A stretch of 64,000 nucleotides of DNA from JAOSJL01 sp963704035 (GTDB lineage: Bacteria > Actinomycetota > Acidimicrobiia > IMCC26256 > JAOSJL01): NCBI GenBank assembly GCA_963704035.1, contig CAVPGR010000004.1:682001-746000 (forward strand), given 5' to 3'. A program made the position numbers and the translations under genes. The notes beneath the pieces were generated by a model. It searched no databases. It was given only the letters and a program-made list of their open reading frames with translations, and was not told the DNA's origin. This document shows positions 1 to 7,488 of the stretch, one piece after another (position 1 is the stretch's first letter; each line of letters opens with the position of its first letter).

Positions 1-874
1 CCACGAGCAGCCAGCCGTGGGCGAAGACCTGCTCGGGCGGTTTCTCCCCGGCCGACATCAGCATGGCGGGCCAGTACACCGCGTGGAAGCGGAGGATGTC
101 CTTGCCCACGAGGTGGTGGACGACGGGCCAGTAGCGGTCGAAGCGTTCCCGATCGGCGCCGTAGCCGATGGCGGTGCAGTAGTTCACGAGCGCGTCGGAC
201 CACACATAGGCGACGTGGTCGGGGTCCCACGGGAGCGGAACGCCCCAGGTGAGCGACTGCCGACTCATCGAAAAGTCACGCAGGCCGCCTCGGATGAAGC
301 CGAGCACCTCGTTGCGGCGAGTAGCGGGTTGCACGGCGTCGGGATTCTTCTCGTAGTACTCGAGAAGACGGTCCTCGAAGCGCGAGAGCTTGAAGAAGTA
401 GTTCTCCTCGGTGACGTGTTCCACCGGTCGGTCGTGGATCGGGCAGTTGCCGTCGTCGAGCTCGTCCTCGGTGTAGTAGGCCTCACACGGCACGCAGTAG
501 AGACCCTCGTAGGTACCGAGCTCGATGTCGCCGGCGTCGTGGATCTTCTGGAGGAATTCGGTGACCGCTGCGTGGTGGCGCGGCTCGGTCGTGCGGATGA
601 AGTCGGTGGCGGTGATGTCCAGGCCTTCCCATGCCTCCCGGAATCGGGCACTGGTGCGGTCGACCAACTCCTGAGGGGTGACACCCTCCTGCTCGGCCGT
701 GCGCTGGATCTTCAGGCCGTGCTCGTCGGTGCCCGTGACGAACACGACGTCGTCACCGCACAGACGCCGGTATCGCGCGAGAACGTCGGCGGCCACGGTC
801 GTGTACGCGTGGCCGATGTGCGGAACGTCGTTGGGGTAGTAGATCGGGGTCGTGACGTAGAAGGGTCGGGCCAC
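1..874 (-). CDS. metG: methionyl-tRNA synthetase, 3' part beyond window
   Basis: Class I methionyl-tRNA synthetase, which charges tRNA-Met in the cytosol. The first ~291 residues are present and the gene runs off the left edge. The N-terminus has the class I signature (PHIGHAY replacing HIGH), the family motif VTGTDEHGLKIQ, and a zinc-knuckle insertion seen as CVPCEAYY followed by CPIHDR. WSDALVNYCTAIGYG and the GKDILRFHAVYWPA segment that follows are also typical. The start is GTG at 874, chosen because AAAGGA lies just upstream and MARPFYVTTPIYYPN is the usual MetG N-terminus. It is divergent from abrB. Confidence 0.96.
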   Translation of the reverse strand, partial: MARPFYVTTPIYYPNDVPHIGHAYTTVAADVLARYRRLCGDDVVFVTGTDEHGLKIQRTAEQEGVTPQELVDRTSARFREAWEGLDITATDFIRTTEPRHHAAVTEFLQKIHDAGDIELGTYEGLYCVPCEAYYTEDELDDGNCPIHDRPVEHVTEENYFFKLSRFEDRLLEYYEKNPDAVQPATRRNEVLGFIRGGLRDFSMSRQSLTWGVPLPWDPDHVAYVWSDALVNYCTAIGYGADRERFDRYWPVVHHLVGKDILRFHAVYWPAMLMSAGEKPPEQVFAHGWLLV

Positions 875-990
875 AGGGATCCTTTTCGTTCTCGGGGAGC
901 CTCGACGGATGCATGGCTACGATACCGAGCGATGCCCGACATCCCCCGTTCCGATTTCGGACGACACGTCGCGCCGCCCGCATGGGCTTG

Positions 991-1113
991 TTCGCCTCGC
1001 CTCGAGGAGAGCGCCCGGCTCACGTCGAACCGTGCGAGGCGAACCAAATGAACGGGACTTCGCCTCGCCCAAAGGTGAGCGCCCGAACCACGGTGAACCG
1101 TGCGAGGCGAACG
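991..1113 (+). repeat. two copies of a 54-nt hairpin repeat upstream of abrB
   Basis: Two related 54-nt units start at 991 and 1059, 68 bp apart. Each begins with TTCGCCTCGC and ends with GCGAGGCGAAC, so the ends can pair as a 10-bp stem. Seven further units of the same length lie downstream of abrB with arms TGCGCCTCGC/GCGAGGCGCA, so the second pair of the stem has changed on both sides. The 3' arm of the second unit (GAGGCG, about 1104-1109) sits where the abrB ribosome-binding site should be. The rest of the metG-abrB gap (875-990) shows nothing recognisable. Confidence 0.8.
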
Positions 1114-1119
1114 AGATGA
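1048..1119 (+). other. possible 23-codon leader ORF overlapping the abrB start
   Basis: An ATG at 1048 follows the GAGGCG arm of the first hairpin unit. It opens a 23-codon frame, very rich in Arg, Thr and Ser, that ends in a TGA at 1117-1119. This TGA overlaps the abrB ATG (1116-1118) in an ATGA arrangement typical of translational coupling. It could be a leader peptide, or a chance product of the GC-rich repeat. There is no homology evidence. Confidence 0.25.
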
Positions 1120-1358
1120 AATCGATTGGCATGGCGCGCAAAGTCGACCAGTTGGGACGCGTCGTCCTTCCCGCTGAGTTGAGGCGGCTGTTCGACATCC
1201 ACGAGGGCGACTTCCTGGAGATCGAGGTCGACGAAGGCCGTATCGTGCTCACCAAGGTGGAGGAGCGCTGCGTCTTCTGCGGCACCGCCCTCGACCTCGT
1301 CACCTACCGCGACCGCAAGGTCTGCCAGGGGTGCATCGTGCGCCTCGCCGAGAGCTGA
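1116..1358 (+). CDS. abrB: AbrB/SpoVT-family transcriptional regulator with C-terminal zinc ribbon
   Basis: An 80-residue DNA-binding regulator. Residues 1-48 are a SpoVT/AbrB swapped-hairpin domain very like Bacillus AbrB (KVDQLGRVVLPAELRR, then DFLEIEVDEGRIVL). Residues about 52-74 hold CVFC and CQGC pairs that would form a small zinc ribbon, which B. subtilis AbrB lacks. The gene lies between metG and rsmI and is transcribed opposite to both, the same arrangement as metS-abrB-yabC in B. subtilis. Hairpin repeats flank both sides. The last eight codons, IVRLAES and the stop, belong to the first unit of the downstream array. The ATG at 1116 gives the classical MKSIG start. Its targets here are unknown. 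Confidence 0.93.
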   Translation: MKSIGMARKVDQLGRVVLPAELRRLFDIHEGDFLEIEVDEGRIVLTKVEERCVFCGTALDLVTYRDRKVCQGCIVRLAES

Positions 1359-1817
1359 GGTCTCCGAGCCGCTGAACCGGTGCGAGGCGCACCAGAGGAA
1401 GAGATCGTGCGCCTCGCCGAGAGCTGAGGTCTCCGAGCCGCTGAACCGGTGCGAGGCGCACCAGAGGAAGAGATCGTGCGCCTCGCCGAGAGCTGAGGTC
1501 TCCGAGCCGCTGAACCGGTGCGAGGCGCACCAGAGGAAGAGATCGTGCGCCTCGCCGAGAGCTGAGGTCTCCGAGCCGCTGAACCGGTGCGAGGCGCACC
1601 AGAGGAAGAGATCGTGCGCCTCGCCGAGAGCTGAGGTCTCCGAGCCGCTGAACCGGTGCGAGGCGCACCAGAGGAAGAGATCGTGCGCCTCGCCGAGAGC
1701 TGAGGTCTCCGAGCCGCTGAACCGGTGCGAGGCGCACCAGAGGAAGAGATCGTGCGCCTCGCCGAGAGCTGAGGTCTCCGAGCCGCTGAACCGGTGCGAG
1801 GCGCACAAGAGGAAGAC
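1335..1817 (+). repeat. seven-copy 69-bp tandem array seeded by the abrB 3' end
   Basis: Units begin at 1335, 1404, 1473, 1542, 1611, 1680 and 1749, each 69 bp and essentially identical; only the last diverges at its end. The first unit overlaps the final abrB codons and stop. Each unit carries arms TGCGCCTCGC and GCGAGGCGCA (stem), a GAGGAAGAG Shine-Dalgarno-like stretch, and then GTG CGC CTC GCC GAG AGC TGA. The array therefore repeats a ribosome-site-like sequence plus a six-codon minigene. Because 69 is divisible by 3, long spurious open frames appear on the minus strand. The array fills the whole 465-bp abrB-rsmI gap, with no other gene seen. Confidence 0.97.
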
Positions 1818-1823
1818 GCGCCA

Positions 1824-2678
1824 TCACCCGTCTGGGTCGCGACTGACGTCACGCAGTTCCGTGGCTATGCGGTAGGCGAGGTTGCGGGGGACGCCGAGGG
1901 TGCGGGTCACCTCGTCGGCGGCGTCGCGTCCCGTCGCCCCGCGGGCAAGAGCGGCGGAAACCGCTGCGCGCACCTCGGCTTCGCTCGGCTCGTCGGGAAT
2001 AGCGCCCTCCACCACGAGCACGTACTCGCCACGCGGCTCACGCTCGGCCAGATGTGCCACGGCCTCGCCGAGGCTCCCCCGCCACACCTCTTCGTGGACC
2101 TTGGTGAGCTCACGTGCGATCGCGATCCGCCGCTGCGCCCCGAGGAGCTCCGTCAGGTCACGCACGAGGGCACCGACCCGGTGCGGCGCCTCGTAGATCA
2201 CGACCGTTCGCGGCTCCTCGGCAATCGCGCCCAGACGATCGGCGCGGTCCCGCCCCTTGCGCGGTACGAACCCCTCGAACACGAACCTGTCGGTGGGGAG
2301 GCCCGACTGAACAAGCGCTGCCAGTGCCGCATTTGGTCCCGGCACCACCTCGATGTCGAGGCCCGCGTCGATCGCGGCGCTCACGAGTCGTGCTCCCGGA
2401 TCGGAGATGCCGGGCATCCCCGCGTCGGTGACGTACACGACCTGCGCCCCGTCGGCCACCTTCTCGACCAGGCGCGCCGCCACCGCTGCTTCGTTGTGCG
2501 CGTGCATGGCCGTGAGCCGGCCCGACGCCGGGATCCCGAGATGACTCAGAAGCGCCCGCGTGCGGCGCGTGTCCTCGGCGGCGAGGACGTCGGCATCACG
2601 CAGGGCCTCCACGCACCGCCCCGAGATGTCACCGAGGTTCCCGATCGGCGTGGCGACCAGAACGACCGATCCGGTCAC
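1824..2678 (-). CDS. rsmI: 16S rRNA (cytidine-1402-2'-O)-methyltransferase RsmI
   Basis: SAM-dependent enzyme that 2'-O-methylates C1402 in the decoding centre of 16S rRNA. It has 284 residues, the normal family length. Diagnostic motifs are LVATPIGNLGDIS at the N-terminus, AEDTRRTR, VTDAGMPGISDPG, VVPGPNA, FEGFVPRKG and YEAPHR, all of the tetrapyrrole-methylase-like fold. The start overlaps the stop of the DUF192 gene by 4 bp, so the two are probably co-translated. It converges on abrB across the 69-bp array. Confidence 0.96.
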   Translation of the reverse strand: MTGSVVLVATPIGNLGDISGRCVEALRDADVLAAEDTRRTRALLSHLGIPASGRLTAMHAHNEAAVAARLVEKVADGAQVVYVTDAGMPGISDPGARLVSAAIDAGLDIEVVPGPNAALAALVQSGLPTDRFVFEGFVPRKGRDRADRLGAIAEEPRTVVIYEAPHRVGALVRDLTELLGAQRRIAIARELTKVHEEVWRGSLGEAVAHLAEREPRGEYVLVVEGAIPDEPSEAEVRAAVSAALARGATGRDAADEVTRTLGVPRNLAYRIATELRDVSRDPDG

Positions 2679-3004
2679 TCCTTCACCTCGAGCATGTCAC
2701 CGGGCGCGAGCGACCACCGCTCGAACGCCCCGGACTCCGCCTCGACCACCCACGAGCAGCCTCGGGCAATGGGAGCCAGCCGCCACGGTCGCAGACTCGA
2801 GGTCTTCAGCACCTCGCCGTCGTGTGCCACGAGCGCCACGTCGATCCGGAACCGCATGCCGACGGTGTGGACGTGGCGGCATGGGCGCAGGACGAGCGCA
2901 CCGTCAATTCCATCGCGCCCGAGCAACCCGCGGCGCCGAGAACGCCCATCCGCGGCGATCTCCACCGTGGCCAGAACGTCACCGTCTCGGAGCAACCACG
3001 GCAT
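2675..3004 (-). CDS. DUF192 family protein
   Basis: 109 residues matching the DUF192/COG1430 small beta-rich domain. Typical features are an R-R-GLLGRDG segment, the central HTVGMRFRIDVALV block, and a C-terminal WVVEAESGAFERWSLAPGDML. The biochemical role of the family is unsettled; many members are secreted, but no signal peptide is visible here. It overlaps rsmI by 4 bp and lies 12 bp downstream of ychF, giving a ychF-DUF192-rsmI operon. Confidence 0.85.
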   Translation of the reverse strand: MPWLLRDGDVLATVEIAADGRSRRRGLLGRDGIDGALVLRPCRHVHTVGMRFRIDVALVAHDGEVLKTSSLRPWRLAPIARGCSWVVEAESGAFERWSLAPGDMLEVKE

Positions 3005-3016
3005 CGCTTCACCACC

Positions 3017-4093
3017 TCACACGTTGAAGCGGAACTCCATCACGTCACCGTCGACGACTTCATAGTCCTTGCCCTCGGACCTGACCAGGCCCGCTTCGCG
3101 GGCCGCCACCCACGATCCGGCCTCGAGCAGAGCATCCCAGCGGACCGTCTCGGCGCGAATGAACCCTCGCTCGAAATCCGTGTGGATGACGCCCGCGGCC
3201 TGTGGCGCCTTGGCCCCGGCTCGAAATGTCCAGGCACGGGTCTCCTGTTCGCCGGTCGTCAGGAATGTCCGTCGCCCCAGGAGGTGATAGGCGCTGTGCA
3301 CGAACCGCACGAGTGCACCTTCACCGAGCCCGAATCCCTCGAGGAGCTCCGCGCGTTCGCCCTCGGGCAGCAGCGCAGCCTCCGCTTCGAGCTGTACCGA
3401 CATCGGGAGCACTTCGGCCCGGTCGTCCATCTCGTCGACCACCGGCTTGGCACGAACGTCGAGCTGATCCACGTCGTCCTCGCCCACGTTGACGACCGCG
3501 AGCACGGGCTTGGCCGTGAGCAGGAAGTAGGGCGCGAGATGTTCCCGCTGTTCGGCGGTGACATCTGATCGGTAGATCGGTGTGCCCTCTTCGAGCGCGG
3601 CGAGCGCTGCGTCGAGTGCGTCGACCTCATCGCGCAGCGAGGCGTCGAGGCGTGCGGCCTTGCGGCGCTTCTCGACCCGGCTCTCGACAGCTTCGAGATC
3701 CGCGAGCGTCAGCTCCGTCTCGACCGTGCGAAGATGTTCGATGGGGTCGGACGGACCGGGCACGTCGGTGTCATCGAACGCCCGGAGAACGTAGACGATG
3801 GCGTCGACCTCACGGATCGCGCCGAGGAACTGATTGCCGAGTCCTTCTCCTTCGCTCGCACCGGCGACGAGGCCGCCGATGTCGACGAACTCGACCGTGG
3901 CGTGGATCGACTTCTTCGAGGCGCTCATCTCGGCGAGCGCTTCGACACGGCGGTCGGGAACCGCCGCCACGCCCACGTTCGGGTCCTTCGTGGCGAACGG
4001 GTACGGCGCGGCCAGTGCTCCCCCGCCGGCCAGGGCGTTGAATAGGGAGGACTTCCCGGCGTTGGGCAGGCCGACCAGCCCGAAACGTTCCAT
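3017..4093 (-). CDS. ychF: redox-responsive ATPase YchF (Obg-like)
   Basis: Obg-family P-loop ATPase that associates with ribosomes in other bacteria. It has 358 residues, full length. Walker A is GLPNAGKSS near the N-terminus, and the switch II region is DIGGLVAGASEGEGLGNQFL. In place of the GTP-specific NKxD motif it has NVGED, consistent with the ATP preference of YchF. A coiled-coil region (LADLEAVESRVEKRRKAARL) and a C-terminal TGS domain (ETRAWTFRAGAKAPQAAG ... VVDGDVMEFRFNV) follow. It heads the operon with DUF192 and rsmI and is divergent from the bL37-like gene. Confidence 0.97.
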   Translation of the reverse strand: MERFGLVGLPNAGKSSLFNALAGGGALAAPYPFATKDPNVGVAAVPDRRVEALAEMSASKKSIHATVEFVDIGGLVAGASEGEGLGNQFLGAIREVDAIVYVLRAFDDTDVPGPSDPIEHLRTVETELTLADLEAVESRVEKRRKAARLDASLRDEVDALDAALAALEEGTPIYRSDVTAEQREHLAPYFLLTAKPVLAVVNVGEDDVDQLDVRAKPVVDEMDDRAEVLPMSVQLEAEAALLPEGERAELLEGFGLGEGALVRFVHSAYHLLGRRTFLTTGEQETRAWTFRAGAKAPQAAGVIHTDFERGFIRAETVRWDALLEAGSWVAAREAGLVRSEGKDYEVVDGDVMEFRFNV

Positions 4094-4175
4094 GCGGTCG
4101 CAGCGTACCGGCGCTCCGCAACGCCACGACTACGCTGCTTGGCTCAGTCGAAGACAGCGAGGGCGGTATCGAGCC

Positions 4176-4259
4176 ATGGCCAAGAAATCGAAGATGCGCA
4201 GGCTCAAGGCCCGCCGCAAGAAGGCGAACCACCGCAAGAAGCCCAACGCCGGTAGGTAG
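4176..4259 (+). CDS. bL37-like ribosomal miniprotein (27 aa)
   Basis: A 27-residue protein that is mostly Lys and Arg. The second half reads KKANHRKKPNAGR. From memory, the mycobacterial large-subunit protein bL37 (24 aa) starts MAKRG and ends KANHGKRPNA, so both ends agree with this one (MAKKS, KANHxKxPNA). That makes a structural protein of the 50S subunit the best guess. The gene is standalone, facing away from ychF, and a hairpin overlapping its stop probably ends its transcript. The Shine-Dalgarno is weak (GCGAGGG). The alternative is another small basic ribosomal protein of the bS22 type. Confidence 0.7.
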   Translation: MAKKSKMRRLKARRKKANHRKKPNAGR

Positions 4260-4279
4260 AAGGAATCTCAGTTCCTTCT
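4258..4279. terminator. bidirectional hairpin between convergent stops
   Basis: AGAAGGAA (4258-4265), loop TCTCAG, TTCCTTCT (4272-4279): a perfect 8-bp stem. It begins inside the stop codon of the bL37-like gene and ends at the last base of the opposing thioesterase gene, so one symmetric hairpin can terminate both transcripts. No U-tract is present, which is common in high-GC Actinomycetota. Confidence 0.65.
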
Positions 4280-5100
4280 CACCGCCGATCGACCAGCAGT
4301 GACTGGAGGGAGCGGCCGATTCGGCCGCGTTCGTCGTAGAGGGCCGACTCACTCTGACCGACTCCGTCGGAACCGAGCAGCGTCACAGCGTCGAGAGCCA
4401 CCCAGTCCCCTTCCGGGTACCGGTGCAGTGCCACGGTCAGATCCGGATTGATGAACAGATAGCGCTCTCCGTCCAGAATCCGGCTGATGCCGTTCCCGAA
4501 ATCCGCGGCGGCCGCGACCCGCATGAGCGGCGTCGTCGGTTCGTCGTCAACGACAGGGACACGGAGCCGAAACCACACGGTGGCCGGACCGTGCTCCTCG
4601 AAGCTTCCACCTGCCGAGCGAAACTCCACCGCCAGGGCGAATCCGGGAACCTCGAACTCCACGGTGTCGTCGGAGTCGGTCGGCCATACGAGATCCACGC
4701 CGGTGGACTGGTCGGGTGACAGAGCGAGCGTCTCGCTGCTCAGCAAGTCGTCGGGTATGCCGACATCGTCCCGTCGTATCAGCACCGCACGAGCGGACGC
4801 GACATCGGTGCCTTCGACGGAGCAGACCGCCTCCACCATCGCCACCCTGCGCCCGGGACGGATCGTGCGGGTGCGCATGGCAAGCGGTTGCCCCACCGGA
4901 ACCGGACGGAGCAGTTCGACACTCAAGCGGGCGACGAATCCCGGGAGGTCAGGATCATGACGTTCCACGGCGCGGGCCAGCAGCGCAGCAGGTGCACCAC
5001 CGTGCATGGCGCCGGGATCCCACGGCCCGGCCGACAACGCTGTACCCACGAACGTCTCACCGTCACCCACACGTCCGAAGACTGCGTCAGGTTCCCTCAT
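4279..5100 (-). CDS. acyl-CoA thioesterase-like double-hotdog protein
   Basis: 273 residues resembling the TesB-like/4HBT_3 double-hotdog thioesterases of Actinomycetota. The N-terminal half has the GPWDPGAMHGGAPAALLARAVE segment, where the helix after GGAPAALL packs in the hotdog. The C-terminal half has AAAADFGNGISRIL and LFINPDLTVALHRYPEGDWVALDA, typical of the second domain. It probably hydrolyses or binds acyl-CoA; the substrate cannot be read from the sequence. Its start overlaps the stop of the upstream aldolase-like gene by 4 bp. Confidence 0.8.
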   Translation of the reverse strand: MREPDAVFGRVGDGETFVGTALSAGPWDPGAMHGGAPAALLARAVERHDPDLPGFVARLSVELLRPVPVGQPLAMRTRTIRPGRRVAMVEAVCSVEGTDVASARAVLIRRDDVGIPDDLLSSETLALSPDQSTGVDLVWPTDSDDTVEFEVPGFALAVEFRSAGGSFEEHGPATVWFRLRVPVVDDEPTTPLMRVAAAADFGNGISRILDGERYLFINPDLTVALHRYPEGDWVALDAVTLLGSDGVGQSESALYDERGRIGRSLQSLLVDRR

Positions 5101-5867
5101 GTATCGGCTCGGGTCGTCGTGGGAGTTCCGAACCGCGCGGCGACCAACTCCTTCAACGCGGCGGGGAATCGTTCCCGCGACACGAGATGCGCGTCGACGA
5201 GCTCGCGTTGTGCGTCCATGTCACCCGCGAACGCCCGCACGCACCGTTCCGGCTCGAGGTTGGCAAGACCGAGAATCGCTCCTCGCGCGCCCATGGGTCC
5301 GGCGAAGCTGAGCATCGCCGACGATCCGGTGTAGACGGGTCGGTCCCAGATGATCAGTTCCTCGAGGAGCCGTTCGGGATCACCGGTGGAGTCCTTGCAG
5401 CCTGCGACCGGGAGCCGGGCCAGGTCCTTCACAGGGATCCCCGGCGGGCTGACGTCGGGGTAGTGGTAGGCGATCACGGGCACGGACCCGGCTGACTCCA
5501 CGACGGCTTCGTAGTAGCCCACCACGTCACCCGCGTCGGGTGGCGACAGCACCAGGACACCATCGGCGCCGTCGGAGACGGCCCGCGTCGTGAGGTCGAC
5601 CGCCGCCCGGATCGATGGCGCGCCCGTGCCGGCGATGACGGGTAACGAGGATGGCACCCCCGCCCGGACGGCCCGGAGCAACCCGGTGCGCTCCTCGGGC
5701 GTGAGGAAGGGAGCTTCACCCGTGGTCCCCGCCACGACCACGGCCTCGACCCCGTGTTCGGCGAGGTAGGCGGCGTGGGACGCCGTGGCGTCGGTGTCGA
5801 GCGCGCGGCTGTCGTCGAAGAAGCTGAGCAGCGCCACACCGACGCCCCTGAAGAGAGGATCCACCAT
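5097..5867 (-). CDS. dihydrodipicolinate synthase/N-acetylneuraminate lyase family aldolase
   Basis: Class I aldolase of the DapA/NanA TIM-barrel family. Visible active-site elements are VVAGTTGEAPFLT (the TT pair that binds the substrate carboxylate), AYHYPD (the catalytic Tyr) and GCKDSTGD (the Schiff-base Lys). The start at 5867 (MVDPLFRG) matches the family N-terminus; an open frame continues to 5942 but encodes a low-complexity Ala/Gly/Arg stretch. At ~256 residues it is a little shorter than typical DapA, and pairing with a thioesterase argues against lysine synthesis. The substrate is therefore left open. Confidence 0.85.
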   Translation of the reverse strand: MVDPLFRGVGVALLSFFDDSRALDTDATASHAAYLAEHGVEAVVVAGTTGEAPFLTPEERTGLLRAVRAGVPSSLPVIAGTGAPSIRAAVDLTTRAVSDGADGVLVLSPPDAGDVVGYYEAVVESAGSVPVIAYHYPDVSPPGIPVKDLARLPVAGCKDSTGDPERLLEELIIWDRPVYTGSSAMLSFAGPMGARGAILGLANLEPERCVRAFAGDMDAQRELVDAHLVSRERFPAALKELVAARFGTPTTTRADT

Positions 5868-6039
5868 CCCGGGCACGCTAGCGCCGCCGACGCGTGCCGA
5901 CGCCGCCCGTGCCCCGCCGGAAACCCTTGCGGCGTCACCCACTTCGCGGTGGCGCTGACCTAGGTTTCAGGAGGGTCGGCCGCCGGTGGACCCGGTCGGT
6001 ATCACCGATCCTCCCTCCAGGGCCGCCGTCCCGAGGCTG

Positions 6040-7467
6040 ATGCTTTTCCCGACCGTCACCTTCGCTCTCTTCTTCCTGATCGTGCTTCCGGTCAGCTGGC
6101 TGCTGATGCCGCACCGCAGCGCGTGGCGGGTCTTCATGTGGGGAGCGAGCTGGTTCTTCTACGGCTACTGGAACTGGCGGTTCGTCGGGTTGCTTGCCCT
6201 CTCCACGTTGTGGAACTGGGGATTCGGTCAGGTGCTGCGCAGCGCGCGCGGCAGTGCCCTGCGGCGCGCCGCACTGGCCGTGGCGGTCGTCGGAAACCTC
6301 GGCGTCCTCGGCTACTTCAAGTACTACGGCTTCTTCGTTACCGAGTTCCAGAACATGCTCGGCCGCTTCGGCATCGAGCATGCGCCCACCATCATCACGG
6401 TCACGCTGCCGGTCGGGATCTCGTTCTTCACCTTCCAGGCACTGAGCTACGTCTTCGACGTCTACCGCCGCGACATCGAGACGACGAGCCTCCTCAACTT
6501 CACGGTCTACCTGTCGTTCTTCCCGCAACTGGTCGCTGGCCCGATCGTGCGGGCCTCCGAGTTCCTGCCACAGCTCCGCCACCGCGCGGACCCCCGGCAC
6601 GTCGACTCGTCACGGGCCTTCTTCCTGATCATGTCCGGGTTGTTCAAGAAGGTGGTTCTCGCCGACTTCCTTGCCAAGATGATCGTCGACCCGGTGTTCG
6701 CCGACCCGAGCCAGGCGTCCGCGCTCGAAACCCTGATCGGAATCTACGGGTTCGCCGTCCAGATCTACGCCGACTTCTCCGGCTACACCGACATCGCCAT
6801 CGGAATCGCGTTGCTGCTCGGGTTCCGGTTCCCCGACAACTTCAACTCCCCCTACACCGCGGAGTCCATCCAGGACTTCTGGCGACGGTGGCACATGACA
6901 CTCTCACGGTGGTTGCGCGACTACCTCTACGTTCCGCTCGGCGGGAACCGCGGCAGCGCGCTGGCGACCTACCGGAATCTGATGCTCACGATGGTGCTCG
7001 GGGGCCTGTGGCACGGCGCCGCGTGGAACTTCGTCATCTGGGGTGCAATCCACGGCGGCGCGATGGCCACCGAGCGCTACATGAAGGACCAGAGGCGCGC
7101 CCGCGGCCTTCCCGAGCCGCCCGACACGGTCGCCCGCCGGTGGTTCCGGCGAATCTGGACCTTTCAGATCGTGTGCTTCGGGTGGGTCTTCTTTCGTTCC
7201 GACACGTTCGGCGACGCGATGGAGATGCTCGGACGTCTCGTGAGCGGTTGGGGTGCACCCACCGAACTCGTGACCCCTGCTGTCCTGCTCGCCATCACCT
7301 ATGGGATCGCCACGCAATTCGTGCCTCGCGGCACGATCGCGCGGATGCAGGCGTACTTCTCGCGCCTGAGCCCGATCGCACAGGGCTTCGCATTAGCCTT
7401 CGGGTTGCTCATCATCGACGCGATGGGCCCCGAAGGTGTGTCGCCGTTCCTCTACTTCGCCTTCTGA
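6040..7467 (+). CDS. MBOAT-family O-acyltransferase (AlgI-like)
   Basis: Polytopic membrane O-acyltransferase of about 475 residues. Many hydrophobic segments are visible from the first residues on (MLFPTVTFALFFLIVLPVSW). Family signatures include NFNSPYTAESIQDFWRRWH, LSRWLRDYLYVPLGGNR, and GGLWHGAAWNF with the catalytic His. These enzymes pass acetyl groups across the membrane to a periplasmic or surface acceptor. The SGNH protein 21 bp downstream is the probable partner. The ATG at 6040 was preferred over an upstream frame from 5986 because it begins the first membrane segment and follows CGAGG. Confidence 0.92.
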   Translation: MLFPTVTFALFFLIVLPVSWLLMPHRSAWRVFMWGASWFFYGYWNWRFVGLLALSTLWNWGFGQVLRSARGSALRRAALAVAVVGNLGVLGYFKYYGFFVTEFQNMLGRFGIEHAPTIITVTLPVGISFFTFQALSYVFDVYRRDIETTSLLNFTVYLSFFPQLVAGPIVRASEFLPQLRHRADPRHVDSSRAFFLIMSGLFKKVVLADFLAKMIVDPVFADPSQASALETLIGIYGFAVQIYADFSGYTDIAIGIALLLGFRFPDNFNSPYTAESIQDFWRRWHMTLSRWLRDYLYVPLGGNRGSALATYRNLMLTMVLGGLWHGAAWNFVIWGAIHGGAMATERYMKDQRRARGLPEPPDTVARRWFRRIWTFQIVCFGWVFFRSDTFGDAMEMLGRLVSGWGAPTELVTPAVLLAITYGIATQFVPRGTIARMQAYFSRLSPIAQGFALAFGLLIIDAMGPEGVSPFLYFAF

Positions 7468-7488
7468 GCCGGAACCCGGACAGGTCCG

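Noticed and set aside
1335..1817. CRISPR-like array
   Set aside because: Units are head-to-tail without unique spacers and no cas genes are present.
1020..1852. Long minus-strand open frames (up to 262 codons) of repeated peptides across the 69-bp array
   Set aside because: They arise because the repeat length is a multiple of three; the sequence is an abrB-derived DNA repeat, all three minus frames are open, and no start signal or composition supports a gene.
5097..5867. Naming the aldolase dapA (lysine biosynthesis)
   Set aside because: Catalytic motifs fit the whole DapA/NanA superfamily and the operon partner is a thioesterase; no lysine genes are adjacent.
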